NCBI GenBank assembly: GCA_026414565.1
Contig: JAOAIT010000009.1
Location: 310,001-374,000, forward strand
Source: Verrucomicrobiia bacterium
Lineage (GTDB): Bacteria > Verrucomicrobiota > Verrucomicrobiia > Limisphaerales > Fontisphaeraceae
Length of the DNA: 64,000 nucleotides
Direction: 5' to 3'
In this document: one piece after another, positions 17,030 to 26,591 of the stretch
Layout of the letters: every line of letters starts with the position of its first letter
Numbering within the stretch: the stretch's first letter is position 1
Program-made: the position numbers and the translations under genes
Notes under the pieces: model-generated
Told to the model about the DNA's origin: nothing
What the model saw: the letters and a program-made list of their open reading frames with translations, nothing else
Databases searched by the model: none

Positions 17030-18658
17030 ATGAAAACGAACATCAAAGTCCTGCTTGTCGTGGGGGTGGCCTTGTGGAGTGCCGCCTGCATGGCTCAACA
17101 AAACTCCGTGCTGCTCACCGGGGCAAACAATGAGGAGGTGGCTGAAAAAGTGGAATATCAGGACATCCCCATTGACGTGGTGTTGAATGACCTGGCCACC
17201 CAGGCCGGGTTGAACATCCACATTGACGCCAAAATCTTGGAGACTATCTACGGTCCGGATCGCAAGCCGTTGCGCGTCGTCAATATCAAGTGGCGCAACC
17301 TCACCGCCCGTCAGGCCTTGGTGGCGGTGCTGGACAACTACGGGTACGTGGCCATCCCCGATCCCAACACCAAGGTGGTGCGCATCACCGTCAAGGATGC
17401 GGCGGTCCAGGAGCCGCTGGTGCTCAAGCTCGTCAAGCTCGAGTACACCAACCCCACCAACATGGTCAACCTCATCAAGCCCACCTTGGGCAGCCGCAGC
17501 CAGGTCCAGGCGGATCTCCGCGGCAACAAACTCATTATGCTGGTGACCGAGACGGAGTTTGCCCAGGTGTCCAATATCATCGCGCGTGTGGACACCGCAG
17601 TGCCGCAAATTCTCATCGAGGCCCAGTTCATTGAGACTGCCAAGAATCCCAAGTCCATCAAAGGCATTGACTGGACCGGCACGCTGGAGGCGCAAAACTT
17701 CACGTTTGGCAATGGTTTCACCAAGGGCAACACCACCACCACCGTGCCCGGCGTGCCCTCGGCCGGTTCCGGCCCCAGCCTGCCCAGTGGGGCGCCGGGT
17801 GCAGGCACGGCTGCCACTCCGGCCTACTCGGCTTCCACCGTCATGGGAACCGTCTTCGGGCGCGAAAGCCCCCTGGACACCCTCACGGGTGGGCTGAGCG
17901 TGGATACGGTGCGGGGCTTCTATCCACATGCCGCTTTCCTGAGCGCAGACGGGGTCAAAGCCGTCCTTTCCTTCTTGAACACGGAAAACGACACAAAATT
18001 CATCGCGCAGCCCCGTGCTGTGGCGATGGACGGCACGCCGGTGGAATTGTCCAGCATCCGCAACGTGCCGGTGTTTGAGGAGGAGCAGGGCAATGTCCAG
18101 GGCGGCATCCAACAGGCCAGCACCGTCAAGCCCCGTTATGAATTGACGCTGCGCGACGCCGCCACTCAACGCGAAACCATCCTCAACGAGGTGGGCATCA
18201 AACTGGTGGTCACCCCGCGGCAGGTGGGCAAATCCGACATTCACATGGATTTACGCCCCGAAGTCAGCGCCGTGGAAGGGGTGGAGCGCAAACTCTTGGG
18301 CGGCAGAGTAAACGAGGCGCCCATCTTCCGCCGGCAGAAGCTCAACACCGTGGCCACCGTGCCCAGCGGCAACACGCTAGTGCTGGGCGGTTTGGTCACC
18401 GACGAAATCAGCAAAGCCTACAACAAGGTGCCCGTGCTGGGTGATGTGCCCGGTCTGGGGTTGTTGTTCCGCAAGGATTCCAAATCCCGCAGCCGCCGTA
18501 ACATGCTCATTTTCGTGACGCCCAGCCTGGTCACCGACGGCGACTTCCAGCCCACCCCGAGCGACTTCCTGAAGACCAAGCCGCAATTCCCGCCCGATTT
18601 GGACGAACCGGCATGGGATACGGGCGCGCCGGCCAGCAAGTATCGGCCCTTGTTCTAA
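17030..18658 (+). CDS. pilQ: Secretin of the PilQ/GspD superfamily
   Basis: 542-residue outer-membrane secretin. Signal peptide about 1-24 ('VVGVALWSAACMAQQ'), then an STN-like domain (about 35-125, 'YQDIPIDVVLNDLATQAGLN'), one N1 domain (130-205) and the secretin core. The core has the classical 'TVATVPSGNTLVLGGLV' and 'VPVLGDVPGLGLLFR' signatures and ends 'LIFVTPSLVTDG'. No AMIN peptidoglycan-binding domains are visible, so it is shorter than proteobacterial PilQ. A Gly/Ser/Pro/Thr-rich insert (about residues 230-275) breaks the start of the core. ATG 17030 is chosen because it begins a good signal peptide; the longer frame from 16946 does not. Confidence 0.87.
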   Translation: MKTNIKVLLVVGVALWSAACMAQQNSVLLTGANNEEVAEKVEYQDIPIDVVLNDLATQAGLNIHIDAKILETIYGPDRKPLRVVNIKWRNLTARQALVAVLDNYGYVAIPDPNTKVVRITVKDAAVQEPLVLKLVKLEYTNPTNMVNLIKPTLGSRSQVQADLRGNKLIMLVTETEFAQVSNIIARVDTAVPQILIEAQFIETAKNPKSIKGIDWTGTLEAQNFTFGNGFTKGNTTTTVPGVPSAGSGPSLPSGAPGAGTAATPAYSASTVMGTVFGRESPLDTLTGGLSVDTVRGFYPHAAFLSADGVKAVLSFLNTENDTKFIAQPRAVAMDGTPVELSSIRNVPVFEEEQGNVQGGIQQASTVKPRYELTLRDAATQRETILNEVGIKLVVTPRQVGKSDIHMDLRPEVSAVEGVERKLLGGRVNEAPIFRRQKLNTVATVPSGNTLVLGGLVTDEISKAYNKVPVLGDVPGLGLLFRKDSKSRSRRNMLIFVTPSLVTDGDFQPTPSDFLKTKPQFPPDLDEPAWDTGAPASKYRPLF

Positions 18659-18716
18659 GGGGGACGTGGCACTGGACCAGACTTTGGCCAAAAACCACCG
18701 CAAACACACAACGCTT

Positions 18717-21700
18717 ATGAAAACTGCTGTTTCCGCTCTTGCCGGGTGCGTCCCCCGACGCCGGCCGGCTGGCTGGGTGCGGCAGGCGGTGTGGCTGGCA
18801 GCCTTGGTCTGCCTGGCCTCCGGCCTGCCTGCGCAAGTCACCGTCCGCACCCTTGGCGGTGGCCACGCGGACGCCTACGGTGTGCCTTATGGCTATGTGG
18901 ACGGGCGCACGCTTGAGGATGCCATGTTCCACACGCCCCTGAGTCCGGTCATCGGCCCGGATGGCAACTTGTGGATTGCCGACCGCGGCAATGGCGCCAT
19001 TCGCAAACTGCTGCTGGCCACCGGCCAGACCCGCACCGTCCTCACCAACCTGAATCAACCGGTGGGCTTGGTGACAGGACGCGACAACACGTTCTATGTG
19101 TTGACGGCGGGCGACGGCGCCATCCGGCGTTACGACACCAACCTTAATCTGTTGGCCACCCTCACCACGGCGTTGATCAGCCCCAATGCCATGACCATGG
19201 ACAGCGCCACCAATTTCTACGTGGCGCAGGCCAATGGCACGATTGTGAAGGTGACGCCTGGCAACCCAGTGCCGGCGCTCGTTGGAACGGGTTTGAACAA
19301 TCCCAAAGGCATTGCGGTGACGCGCTTCGGACTGCTGGCCGTGAGCGACACAGGCAATCATGTCATCAAGTTGTTTGATCCGGCCGCGGCTCCCTCGGCG
19401 GGCACCCTCTATTCCGGGACCGGCGTGGCGGGCTTCAACAATGGCCCGGCGGGCCTGGCCCGCTTCAACGCGCCGGAGGGAATTGCGGAGGCACCCAACG
19501 GCGTTTTGGTGGTGGCGGACCGGTTGAATCATCGGGTCCGGTTGGTGGAGACCAACGGCTATGTTTCGACCTTTTACGGTGTGCCCCCGGCCAACTGGCT
19601 CCGCTGCGACAATGGCTGCGGCTGGAATGGCCTGAATGTCTGGGAAGGCTGGGCGGACGGCCCTTACGATCCCACGGATTCGTGGGCGATTTATCCGGCG
19701 TCACGTGAACCGGTGGGCATCGTGGTGGTGGGTGGCACCAAGGCCTACGCCACCGAACTGGGATATCATATCATTCGTGAAATCACCGGTTTCAATTTGA
19801 CGGGCACCGGTGGCGGGGGCGGCGGCGTGCCCACGGAGCCGGTGGACGTCGAGGAGCCGGTCATCTCGCCAGCCTCTGGTTATTTCCCCAATGGGCAGAT
19901 CATTTTGGTGGGCAGCCCAAATCCTGATGTGTTTTTCACGGTGGACGGCACCGATCCCACCACCAACAGCACCCGCGTGCCCATGACTGGCAACCGGGGG
20001 GCCATTTGGTGGAACAACCCCACCTCGGACCTCACCAAATTAAAGGTGCGCGCCTTCATCGGCACCAATGCCAGCGATATCGTAACCGGCCTGCCGGCCT
20101 CAGTGAACACCATTGGCGTCACGCCGAGTGTTACTTCCAATTATTTGGCTTCGCCCGGTTCAACCATCTACCTGCCGGTGGTGGTGAATCTCATCCCCGG
20201 CGCCCAGATGCGCTCGGTGTTTTACCGGGTGGAAGTCCAGGCAGCGCCCGGGGTGCCGGGTGTTTCTGAACAATTTCGCCTGCTTCAACTGGGCACCAAT
20301 GATTTCCTGGTGCTGGCGGGGCTGACCAACAGCACAATGTCCGCGATGGGTTACGGCGATCCGGCCAATACCTTGGGCGGACGCCGCGGTCTGCTTGTCT
20401 CCGCCGTGGGCACCAACTTGGGCGGCGTGGTGAGCAGTTATGGCGTGCTTAATCTGTTGGCCGTGCCCATCCCTGCCGGCGCTCCGGCTGGAGCGGAGTA
20501 CACCGTCAGAATCCTCAATCCCTCGGCCACCTCCGATGGCGGTCAGGCCACCCTGCCGATTAGCCCGGGCGGGGCGGTGAAGATCGTGGTGGGCGCCGCG
20601 GCGGGCCGCATCGGCGTGGCGACCAATATCAACGGCGGCGTGGGCAATGTAACCTTGCCCGCAGGCGCCGTGGGTTACCTGGTGGGCGACAGTTCGCCCA
20701 GCGGCTGGTTCAATGCTGGCGAGTTTGGGGATGGCAACCTGGACAATGCCGACGTGAATAATGCCTTCTACGCCTCTCTTGGCTTGCGGGTGCCGCCCAG
20801 CACCTCGGACGCCTTTGATGCCATGGACAGTTTCCCGCTGGACACCCCGGCTGGGTGGGGAGGTGATGGCGAAATCCGCTTCCTGGACTGGCAGGTCACG
20901 TTGTGGCGCGCCAGCCGGGTGCTGGCGGACAACTTTGTGCGCGTGCGCCTGCCCAATGGGCTTAAGACCGTAATCGGCCCCTTCAACCTTACCGGCACGC
21001 CCGACGGCGAACCGGTGCGCACGGAGGCGCTGCCCGGCAGTGTATGGGTCAAGAATGCCCGCTTTGTCGCGGGTCTGGTGGGCAATGCCCAGCCCGGCGC
21101 GGTGGTGGATGTGCCGGTGACCGTCTGGCTGCGTGAAGGTCAGACACTTTCCGGCCTGTCCTTTAGCGCCGTGGTGCGCCCTGCCACGCCCAGCGCCCCC
21201 TTGGTCCGCCAGGTCACCTTCATCCCGCGCAACGGCGCGCCCGCCCCCTCCCGCTGGAGCGATGGCGACGCCAACGTGCCTTCAGACACCGTTTACCGCG
21301 TATGGGAATTCATCCCCACCGGCATCGGCGCAGGCGAAACGCTGCTGGGTTATATTCGTTTCACCGTACCTGCTGGCGCTCCGGTGGGCGCGCTGTACCG
21401 GGTGCGTTTCCTGGCGGGCAGCGGGGGCGACACCCGCACCATGCCCTTCCGCGAGCCGCAGTTTGAAAGTCTCCCCGGCGCGGTGTTTGTGGGCGTGCCG
21501 GCGGCTGCGGAGTCGGTGCGGATTTCAGATGATTGGAAACGCCGGTTCTTCGGGGATCCGGACAACCCGGATGCCGCCAATGACGCCGATCCTGATCGCG
21601 ATGGCGTCCCCAACTGGCAGGAATACCTGGCAGGCACCAATCCTGCCAATGCCCAGTCCCGTCTGCGCCTGCAGACCCGCGTGGCCCGGCCGCAGGAGGT

Positions 21701-21878
21701 GGTGCTCAGCCTGCTGACGGCGCCGGACAAGACCTACCAGTTGGAGTACACAGAAAACCTCACTTCCGGCGTGTGGACGGCGGTGCGAACGATTGCTGGT
21801 GATGGGCAGTACCAGGAAATCACCGCGCCGGTGGACCCGCGCAAACCCAGATTCTACCGGGTGCGTTTGTTGCCTTGA
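18717..21878 (+). CDS. Large exported protein: NHL propeller, cohesin-like and dockerin-like modules
   Basis: 1053 residues. After a signal peptide (to about 40, 'CLASGLPAQ') come: NHL-type beta-propeller (45-360, repeats such as 'GPDGNLWIADRGNGAIRKL' and 'GVLVVADRLNHRVRLV'), a chitobiase-C-like Ig domain (378-460, 'PDVFFTVDGTDPTTNSTR'), a cohesin-like beta sandwich (470-650), a calcium-motif module starting 'VGDSSPSGWFNAGEFGDGN' (654-735), a second cohesin-like sandwich (780-935), a 'DPDRDGVPNWQEYLAGTNP' calcium motif (958) and a C-terminal beta domain ending 'FYRVRLLP'. No catalytic motif is recognised. It lies 58 bases after the secretin gene and is paralogous to the next gene. Likely cell-surface or secreted; role unknown. 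Confidence 0.72.
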   Translation: MKTAVSALAGCVPRRRPAGWVRQAVWLAALVCLASGLPAQVTVRTLGGGHADAYGVPYGYVDGRTLEDAMFHTPLSPVIGPDGNLWIADRGNGAIRKLLLATGQTRTVLTNLNQPVGLVTGRDNTFYVLTAGDGAIRRYDTNLNLLATLTTALISPNAMTMDSATNFYVAQANGTIVKVTPGNPVPALVGTGLNNPKGIAVTRFGLLAVSDTGNHVIKLFDPAAAPSAGTLYSGTGVAGFNNGPAGLARFNAPEGIAEAPNGVLVVADRLNHRVRLVETNGYVSTFYGVPPANWLRCDNGCGWNGLNVWEGWADGPYDPTDSWAIYPASREPVGIVVVGGTKAYATELGYHIIREITGFNLTGTGGGGGGVPTEPVDVEEPVISPASGYFPNGQIILVGSPNPDVFFTVDGTDPTTNSTRVPMTGNRGAIWWNNPTSDLTKLKVRAFIGTNASDIVTGLPASVNTIGVTPSVTSNYLASPGSTIYLPVVVNLIPGAQMRSVFYRVEVQAAPGVPGVSEQFRLLQLGTNDFLVLAGLTNSTMSAMGYGDPANTLGGRRGLLVSAVGTNLGGVVSSYGVLNLLAVPIPAGAPAGAEYTVRILNPSATSDGGQATLPISPGGAVKIVVGAAAGRIGVATNINGGVGNVTLPAGAVGYLVGDSSPSGWFNAGEFGDGNLDNADVNNAFYASLGLRVPPSTSDAFDAMDSFPLDTPAGWGGDGEIRFLDWQVTLWRASRVLADNFVRVRLPNGLKTVIGPFNLTGTPDGEPVRTEALPGSVWVKNARFVAGLVGNAQPGAVVDVPVTVWLREGQTLSGLSFSAVVRPATPSAPLVRQVTFIPRNGAPAPSRWSDGDANVPSDTVYRVWEFIPTGIGAGETLLGYIRFTVPAGAPVGALYRVRFLAGSGGDTRTMPFREPQFESLPGAVFVGVPAAAESVRISDDWKRRFFGDPDNPDAANDADPDRDGVPNWQEYLAGTNPANAQSRLRLQTRVARPQEVVLSLLTAPDKTYQLEYTENLTSGVWTAVRTIAGDGQYQEITAPVDPRKPRFYRVRLLP

Positions 21879-21918
21879 AGCCCGAACCTACATCACCATT
21901 GAAAAACGGAGTTCGACC

Positions 21919-24900
21919 ATGAAGACCAAAGCAATTCTGGCGATCCTGACCGCGGGGGTTCTGGCCGCAGGCCACGTTGGCGCCCAACAGGTGGATACCG
22001 TGTTTTCCACCAATTCCTTGCGCGAACCCATGGGGGTGGGCGCCCGGGGGGACTACATTTACGTCACGGCCAGCGTCAACAACCAGGTGGTGCGCTTCCA
22101 TCCGGGCACTGGCGTGCTGACTGTGTTGGCGGGAAGTCTGACCGGCGTTTCCGGCTTGGTGGATGCCACCGGCACGGCGGCACGCTTCAACAGCCCGCAG
22201 GGATTGGTGGTGGACGAAGCCCGCGGCGGCCTGGTCATTTCGGATTCAGGCAACAATGCCCTTCGTCTGGTCACGTGGGGCGGCGCTGTCTCCACGCTGG
22301 CCACCAACTTGAGCTATCCCGTGGGATTGGCCCGCGATGCCAGCGGTAATATCTACATTGCCGATTCGGGTAGCGGCTCCATCAAAATCCTGTTCACCAA
22401 CAACACGGTGGCCACGCTGGTGGCCGGCTTCAATGGTCCGGCGGCGGTGGCCGTGGGTGACAATGGCGAAGTATGGGTGGCTGACACCCGCAGTCACGTC
22501 ATCCAGCGCCTGCAAACCATCGGCACCGGGCTGGGCGTGACGATGGTGGGCACGCCCATCATCGTGGCGGGTTTGACGAACACGACCGGGGCTGTGGATG
22601 CCGAGCAGGGGCCGGATGCCCGGTTCAATAACCCCCGGGGCCTCTTATGGGTGGGCGGCAACACGGGCCTGCTCATTAGCGACACCGCCAACCACTCTTT
22701 GCGGCGACTCTACACCAACACGGTTTATGGCGGCTACACCATTGTCACGGTGGCCGGCGGACTGGGCGAAAATGCCAGTGGTTTTGTTAATGGCGCTCCG
22801 TTGAGTGCCCGGTTCAACTCGCCGGTGGGCTTATGCCGGGACACCACTTCCGAGGGTATTCTGGTGGTGGACCGCGGCAATTCGGCCATCCGCCGCGTGC
22901 AAACCATGCCGCCGCAGCCGCGCATTCAAAATCCGCGCATCGGTTACATTCGGTTGCAGGATACGCCCGCCGGCCGCGTGGCCGTGTTGACGCCGGTGAC
23001 CTCGATTACCTTCAACAACGATGAAATCATCGGCATTGAGGGCGAGGTGGGGGTGCAAACCTTTTTCACCACCGGCGCCACGCCGTCGGATCCGCTGGAC
23101 ATCAATAATGTGATACCTGATCCCGCCCCTGGCGTGGGCAGTACGCCGCCGGCCTTCCAAACTGGCCAGCTTACCCTGCCGCCCTCGGTGGTTGAGCCGG
23201 CGCCCAATTTCATCATTAAAGCGCGCAGCTCCGCCCAGGGGCGCCAGGCCAGTGATGTGGTCATGGCCCAATTCATCTTCAAAGTGGCCACACCCGTCCT
23301 GAATGGTGACAATGCGGCTTATCTACCGGTGGGCAACATCACTTTCGGCGCCCGCATGTTTTACACCACCAACGGGGTGGATCCGGTGGACGGCGCCGGA
23401 CCGCAGAACTTTGGGCCCGTGTTTGAAGGCGACGTCATCTCTCTGCCGCGTTCGGACACCAACATTGTGCTCAAGGTCAAAGGTTTCCGCGATCGTTATC
23501 AACCCAGCGAGACGGTGACCAAGGTTCTTTCCGCCCAAAACTTCGCGGCCAACAAACTGACCTTGGGCTTTGAAGGCGGGGAGGGTTTCAGCCGGTTTTT
23601 GGGAGCGCCGGGGCAACAATTCGTGGCGCCGGTGACCCTCGAAGTGCTGGAGGGACAAAAGATGTACTCCCTGCAGTTCAATGCCGCGGTCACCAATCTT
23701 GGCCTGGCGCCGGCGATCAATTACGCAACCTTGGGCTATGAATCCATGCTCATGCGGCGGGTGGAAACACCGGCGGGCGTGGTCTATATTCCCATCCCGC
23801 CGGCCTTTCTGGCGACTTCCGGTTTTACCAATCTCTATGTCACTAACAACACGCTTGGCTTGTTGATGCTGGGGTATATGGAGCGTCATTCGGCGACCAA
23901 CCTTTACGACACCCTCAAGCAGCACTTGATTCAATACTCCATCGCCCACAACACCCTCTTTGAAAGCAGCGGGCGCAAGGTCATTGTTGGTGGTTTCCGC
24001 TTCACGGTGCCGCTCACCGCCGCCCCTGACAGCCGTTACCTGGTCAGCCTCGGTCGGCCGTCGGCAACGTCGGACGGCATCCAAACTGACGTCTATATTG
24101 AAACGCCCACCAACCGCAGTGTGCGTGAATTAAGCATGGCCTCCTTCCCCTACATCGTCGGCGACTGCATGCCGTTTGGGTGGTTTAATGCGGGTGACTT
24201 CGGCGATTCCAACATCCTGAGCGCCGACTTGATGCAGGTATTTCAAACTGCGACGTATGGGTTGAATAGACCGCCGCCTACATCGGACTTTTTCAATGCC
24301 ATGGATTCCTGCTGTATTGACACCAATGGCGTCAACCAGGCAGCGAATCCCGGCTTCTATGCCGACAGTGGCATTGATACCCTGATTGATCGGATCGCCT
24401 GGGGGGACGGTGTCTTGAACGTGAACGACATCTTTGTCTCCTTCCGCCGCGCCCTGGATCCTTCCCGCGTGTGGTATGCCCGCTACTGGCCCACGAATCC
24501 TCCCACCGGCGCAAGGCGCTATGAGATTGTGCCCAACCGTTTCCGCGGTAATCTCGCCGCGCAAAGCGAACCAGTGACGTATCGCAACAACAGCGACGTC
24601 ACGCCCCCGCTGGTGCGCCTTACCGCTGCGGACGTCATCCCTTCGGCGCCGGGCCAGGAAATTGCCGTGCCCATCCAGGCGGAAATCCAGGGGGGCGCGC
24701 CCCTGCGGGTGTTCATGTTGCGGCTGGTCGTGGAGGCGCTCGATGGCTCGCCCGCCATCACCGCACCCATCCGCTTCGTGCCCAATGCGGCTTTTGGCCA
24801 GCCGGGCCTTAACACCAGCCGCGGGGTCAATGACTTTGCCGCCGCCTGGCTGGACAACACCCGCGGCATGGCCGCCTCCGGCGAGCTGGGGCGCCTGTTT

Positions 24901-25422
24901 GTGACCATTCCGCCCTCCGCCAGCAGCGCCGCGGCCTACCGTGTGCGTATTGCCACCTTCTCCGCGTCTCCCAATGGACTGGGAATCTTCCCGACTGTCA
25001 CCAGCGATGGTTTGATCACTCTGGCCAATCGGAACACCTCCAGCGCCAATGATGGCATCCCGGATGCCTGGAAGCTGCGTTACTTTGATTCCCTTGACAA
25101 CCTGCTGACTCATGCCTTGGCCGATGCCGATGGGGACGGCGTGCCCAACTGGCAGGAGTTCAAGGCGGGAACGCACCCCAACGACCCGCAATCCCGCTTG
25201 GCAGTGGTGGCAAATCGCGCCGCCCAGGCCGGCGAGATGGTCCTCAAATGGCCTACGGTGGCGGGCAAGCGGTACGTCCTTGAAGTCTGCACTGAACTGG
25301 GCTCCGGGCAATGGACCCCGGTGGCCAGTGGCATCGCGGGTGACGGCTTGATTAAGGAATTCCGTGACGCTGCGGCGTCTGGCAACGGTGTGCGCTTCTA
25401 CCGCGTGCGCGTCCAGGAATAA
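21919..25422 (+). CDS. Paralogous large exported protein: NHL propeller, cohesin-like and dockerin-like modules
   Basis: 1167 residues with the same order as its upstream neighbour: signal peptide (1-24, 'ILTAGVLAAGHVGAQQ'), NHL propeller (30-330, 'GLVISDSGNNALRLV', 'GNIYIADSGSGSIKI'), chitobiase-C-like Ig domains (about 332-555, 'ARMFYTTNGVDPVDG'), cohesin-like sandwich (560-740), module 'VGDCMPFGWFNAGDFGDSN' (744) with its partner loop 'WGDGVLNVNDIFVSFRRAL' (828, very dockerin-like), second sandwich (897-1055), 'DADGDGVPNWQEFKAGTHP' (1068) and tail 'RFYRVRVQE'. The start at ATG 21919 is set by the signal peptide; the frame extends upstream into the previous gene. The pair probably arose by tandem duplication. 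Confidence 0.72.
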   Translation: MKTKAILAILTAGVLAAGHVGAQQVDTVFSTNSLREPMGVGARGDYIYVTASVNNQVVRFHPGTGVLTVLAGSLTGVSGLVDATGTAARFNSPQGLVVDEARGGLVISDSGNNALRLVTWGGAVSTLATNLSYPVGLARDASGNIYIADSGSGSIKILFTNNTVATLVAGFNGPAAVAVGDNGEVWVADTRSHVIQRLQTIGTGLGVTMVGTPIIVAGLTNTTGAVDAEQGPDARFNNPRGLLWVGGNTGLLISDTANHSLRRLYTNTVYGGYTIVTVAGGLGENASGFVNGAPLSARFNSPVGLCRDTTSEGILVVDRGNSAIRRVQTMPPQPRIQNPRIGYIRLQDTPAGRVAVLTPVTSITFNNDEIIGIEGEVGVQTFFTTGATPSDPLDINNVIPDPAPGVGSTPPAFQTGQLTLPPSVVEPAPNFIIKARSSAQGRQASDVVMAQFIFKVATPVLNGDNAAYLPVGNITFGARMFYTTNGVDPVDGAGPQNFGPVFEGDVISLPRSDTNIVLKVKGFRDRYQPSETVTKVLSAQNFAANKLTLGFEGGEGFSRFLGAPGQQFVAPVTLEVLEGQKMYSLQFNAAVTNLGLAPAINYATLGYESMLMRRVETPAGVVYIPIPPAFLATSGFTNLYVTNNTLGLLMLGYMERHSATNLYDTLKQHLIQYSIAHNTLFESSGRKVIVGGFRFTVPLTAAPDSRYLVSLGRPSATSDGIQTDVYIETPTNRSVRELSMASFPYIVGDCMPFGWFNAGDFGDSNILSADLMQVFQTATYGLNRPPPTSDFFNAMDSCCIDTNGVNQAANPGFYADSGIDTLIDRIAWGDGVLNVNDIFVSFRRALDPSRVWYARYWPTNPPTGARRYEIVPNRFRGNLAAQSEPVTYRNNSDVTPPLVRLTAADVIPSAPGQEIAVPIQAEIQGGAPLRVFMLRLVVEALDGSPAITAPIRFVPNAAFGQPGLNTSRGVNDFAAAWLDNTRGMAASGELGRLFVTIPPSASSAAAYRVRIATFSASPNGLGIFPTVTSDGLITLANRNTSSANDGIPDAWKLRYFDSLDNLLTHALADADGDGVPNWQEFKAGTHPNDPQSRLAVVANRAAQAGEMVLKWPTVAGKRYVLEVCTELGSGQWTPVASGIAGDGLIKEFRDAAASGNGVRFYRVRVQE

Positions 25423-25447
25423 CTTGTATTGGCCGCAAAACCCGCAG

Positions 25448-25477
25448 GGCATCCCGGCGCTTCCGGGCGGGGATGCC
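25448..25477 (+). terminator. Stem-loop after the NHL gene pair
   Basis: GGCATCCC and GGGATGCC form a perfect 8-bp stem around a 14-base loop that can itself pair (CCGG/CCGG). It starts 25 bases after the stop at 25422. No T-run follows, so it may be a processing hairpin or a weak or factor-dependent terminator. Confidence 0.45.
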
Positions 25478-25530
25478 ATCCTTGGCGTATCGCGCTTGCA
25501 TTACCCCCTCCGTTGGCTGAAATTCAAGCC

Positions 25531-25746
25531 ATGAAGCATGTTTTGGTAATGGCCGCCTTGCTGGCTCTGGCCGCGGCGGGCGCTGGCTGCTCCCGCTACG
25601 AGGTCACCCTGACCAATGGCAACGTCATGACGGCCAAAAGCAAGCCCAAGCTTGACCCCGCCACGGATCATTATCGCTTCAAAGACGCCACCGGCAAAGA
25701 AGTCTGGGTGCCCTCCATGCGCATCCGCTCCATCGAGGCCAAATAG
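25531..25746 (+). CDS. YgdI/YgdR-family small lipoprotein
   Basis: 71 residues. A lipoprotein signal peptide with Cys in 'LAAAGAGC' is followed by an SH3-like domain: 'YEVTLTNGNVMTAKSKPKLD' and 'VWVPSMRIRSIE'. This is the YgdI/YgdR pattern ('tlkdG...kgkPklD...V..Ie'), a family of enterobacterial and other small lipoproteins of unknown function. ATG 25531 is chosen because it begins directly with the lipoprotein signal; the frame is open further upstream without a plausible start. Confidence 0.8.
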   Translation: MKHVLVMAALLALAAAGAGCSRYEVTLTNGNVMTAKSKPKLDPATDHYRFKDATGKEVWVPSMRIRSIEAK

Positions 25747-25806
25747 TCCCGCCTCCTTCTGGGCGCGTTTTACCCGGTGTGGATTTGCGCTATATTTACA
25801 CCGGTT

Positions 25807-26535
25807 ATGAAAGTGATACGTCCTGCCTGTCGGATTCAACTGACCGCTGAGGACATGGCCTTCATCACCCAGGTGTTGGCTCAGCGGGTCAGTGATGTCA
25901 ATGCCCTGACCCGGTTGCTGGCGGATGAAGCCAGCCGGGACACGTTGCTGGACGACGATCGGTTGTTGCGTGCCATCCTGGAGTCCCGCGGTTGTCTGCG
26001 CATTTCCACCCCCTTTTACTTTTATATCCTCGTCCGCCATGCCTTCCTGCGCGCCGGCATGGCGGAACGGGCGGTGGCCGATTATGTGGCCGCCGTGCTG
26101 GCGGAGTACGCCGACGTGGAGGCTACCCGTCTGCGCTGGCGGCAGAACGCGCCGCCGCTGGAGTATTTTGTGGACATGCTGGCCGCTCTCCAAAGTTGCG
26201 ATGACATCGCCCGGTTTTATCTCCGTGCGTTTATGGGCAACACAGCCCTGTTTTTATCCGGCCTCTTTCCCGATCGCATCCGCCGCCGCGCCGAGCGCCG
26301 TGGGGCGCCCAGTTTGAGTTATTACACCGGCCTGGGCCAGGCCAGTTATCGCGAAGCCGGGGAGCATCGCCTGGCCCGCCAGTACGCGCTGGACGGCATC
26401 TTTGACCAGTTGGCCGAGCGCTTTGAGGAAACCCGTTGCGCCCTGAATGATTTGCGCGAGCGCCTGATCAGCCTCGATGACCACGATCCCGGGGTGGAGG
26501 CCATGCTGGCGGCCTCCACGCGCTGGTGGTCCTAA
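25807..26535 (+). CDS. Conserved-looking hypothetical protein, helical
   Basis: 242 residues, soluble, predicted almost entirely helical, no signal peptide or membrane segment. I do not recognise the family. Visible features are 'FYFYILVRHAFLRAGMAERA' (about 62-81), 'FYLRAFMGNTALFLSGLFPD' (about 137-156) and 'SYYTGLGQASYREAGEHRLA' (165-184), which read like conserved core helices. A real gene is supported by codon use like its neighbours and by the clean gaps on both sides. ATG 25807 follows the AT-richer stretch 'gctatatttacaccgg', a possible promoter element. It is transcribed in the same direction as the following aldolase gene. Confidence 0.6.
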   Translation: MKVIRPACRIQLTAEDMAFITQVLAQRVSDVNALTRLLADEASRDTLLDDDRLLRAILESRGCLRISTPFYFYILVRHAFLRAGMAERAVADYVAAVLAEYADVEATRLRWRQNAPPLEYFVDMLAALQSCDDIARFYLRAFMGNTALFLSGLFPDRIRRRAERRGAPSLSYYTGLGQASYREAGEHRLARQYALDGIFDQLAERFEETRCALNDLRERLISLDDHDPGVEAMLAASTRWWS

Positions 26536-26591
26536 ACAAGGTTTGCACTTTCAGCATTGTCCCCCGGCGGCCGTTTTGTTAAACCCGGCCC

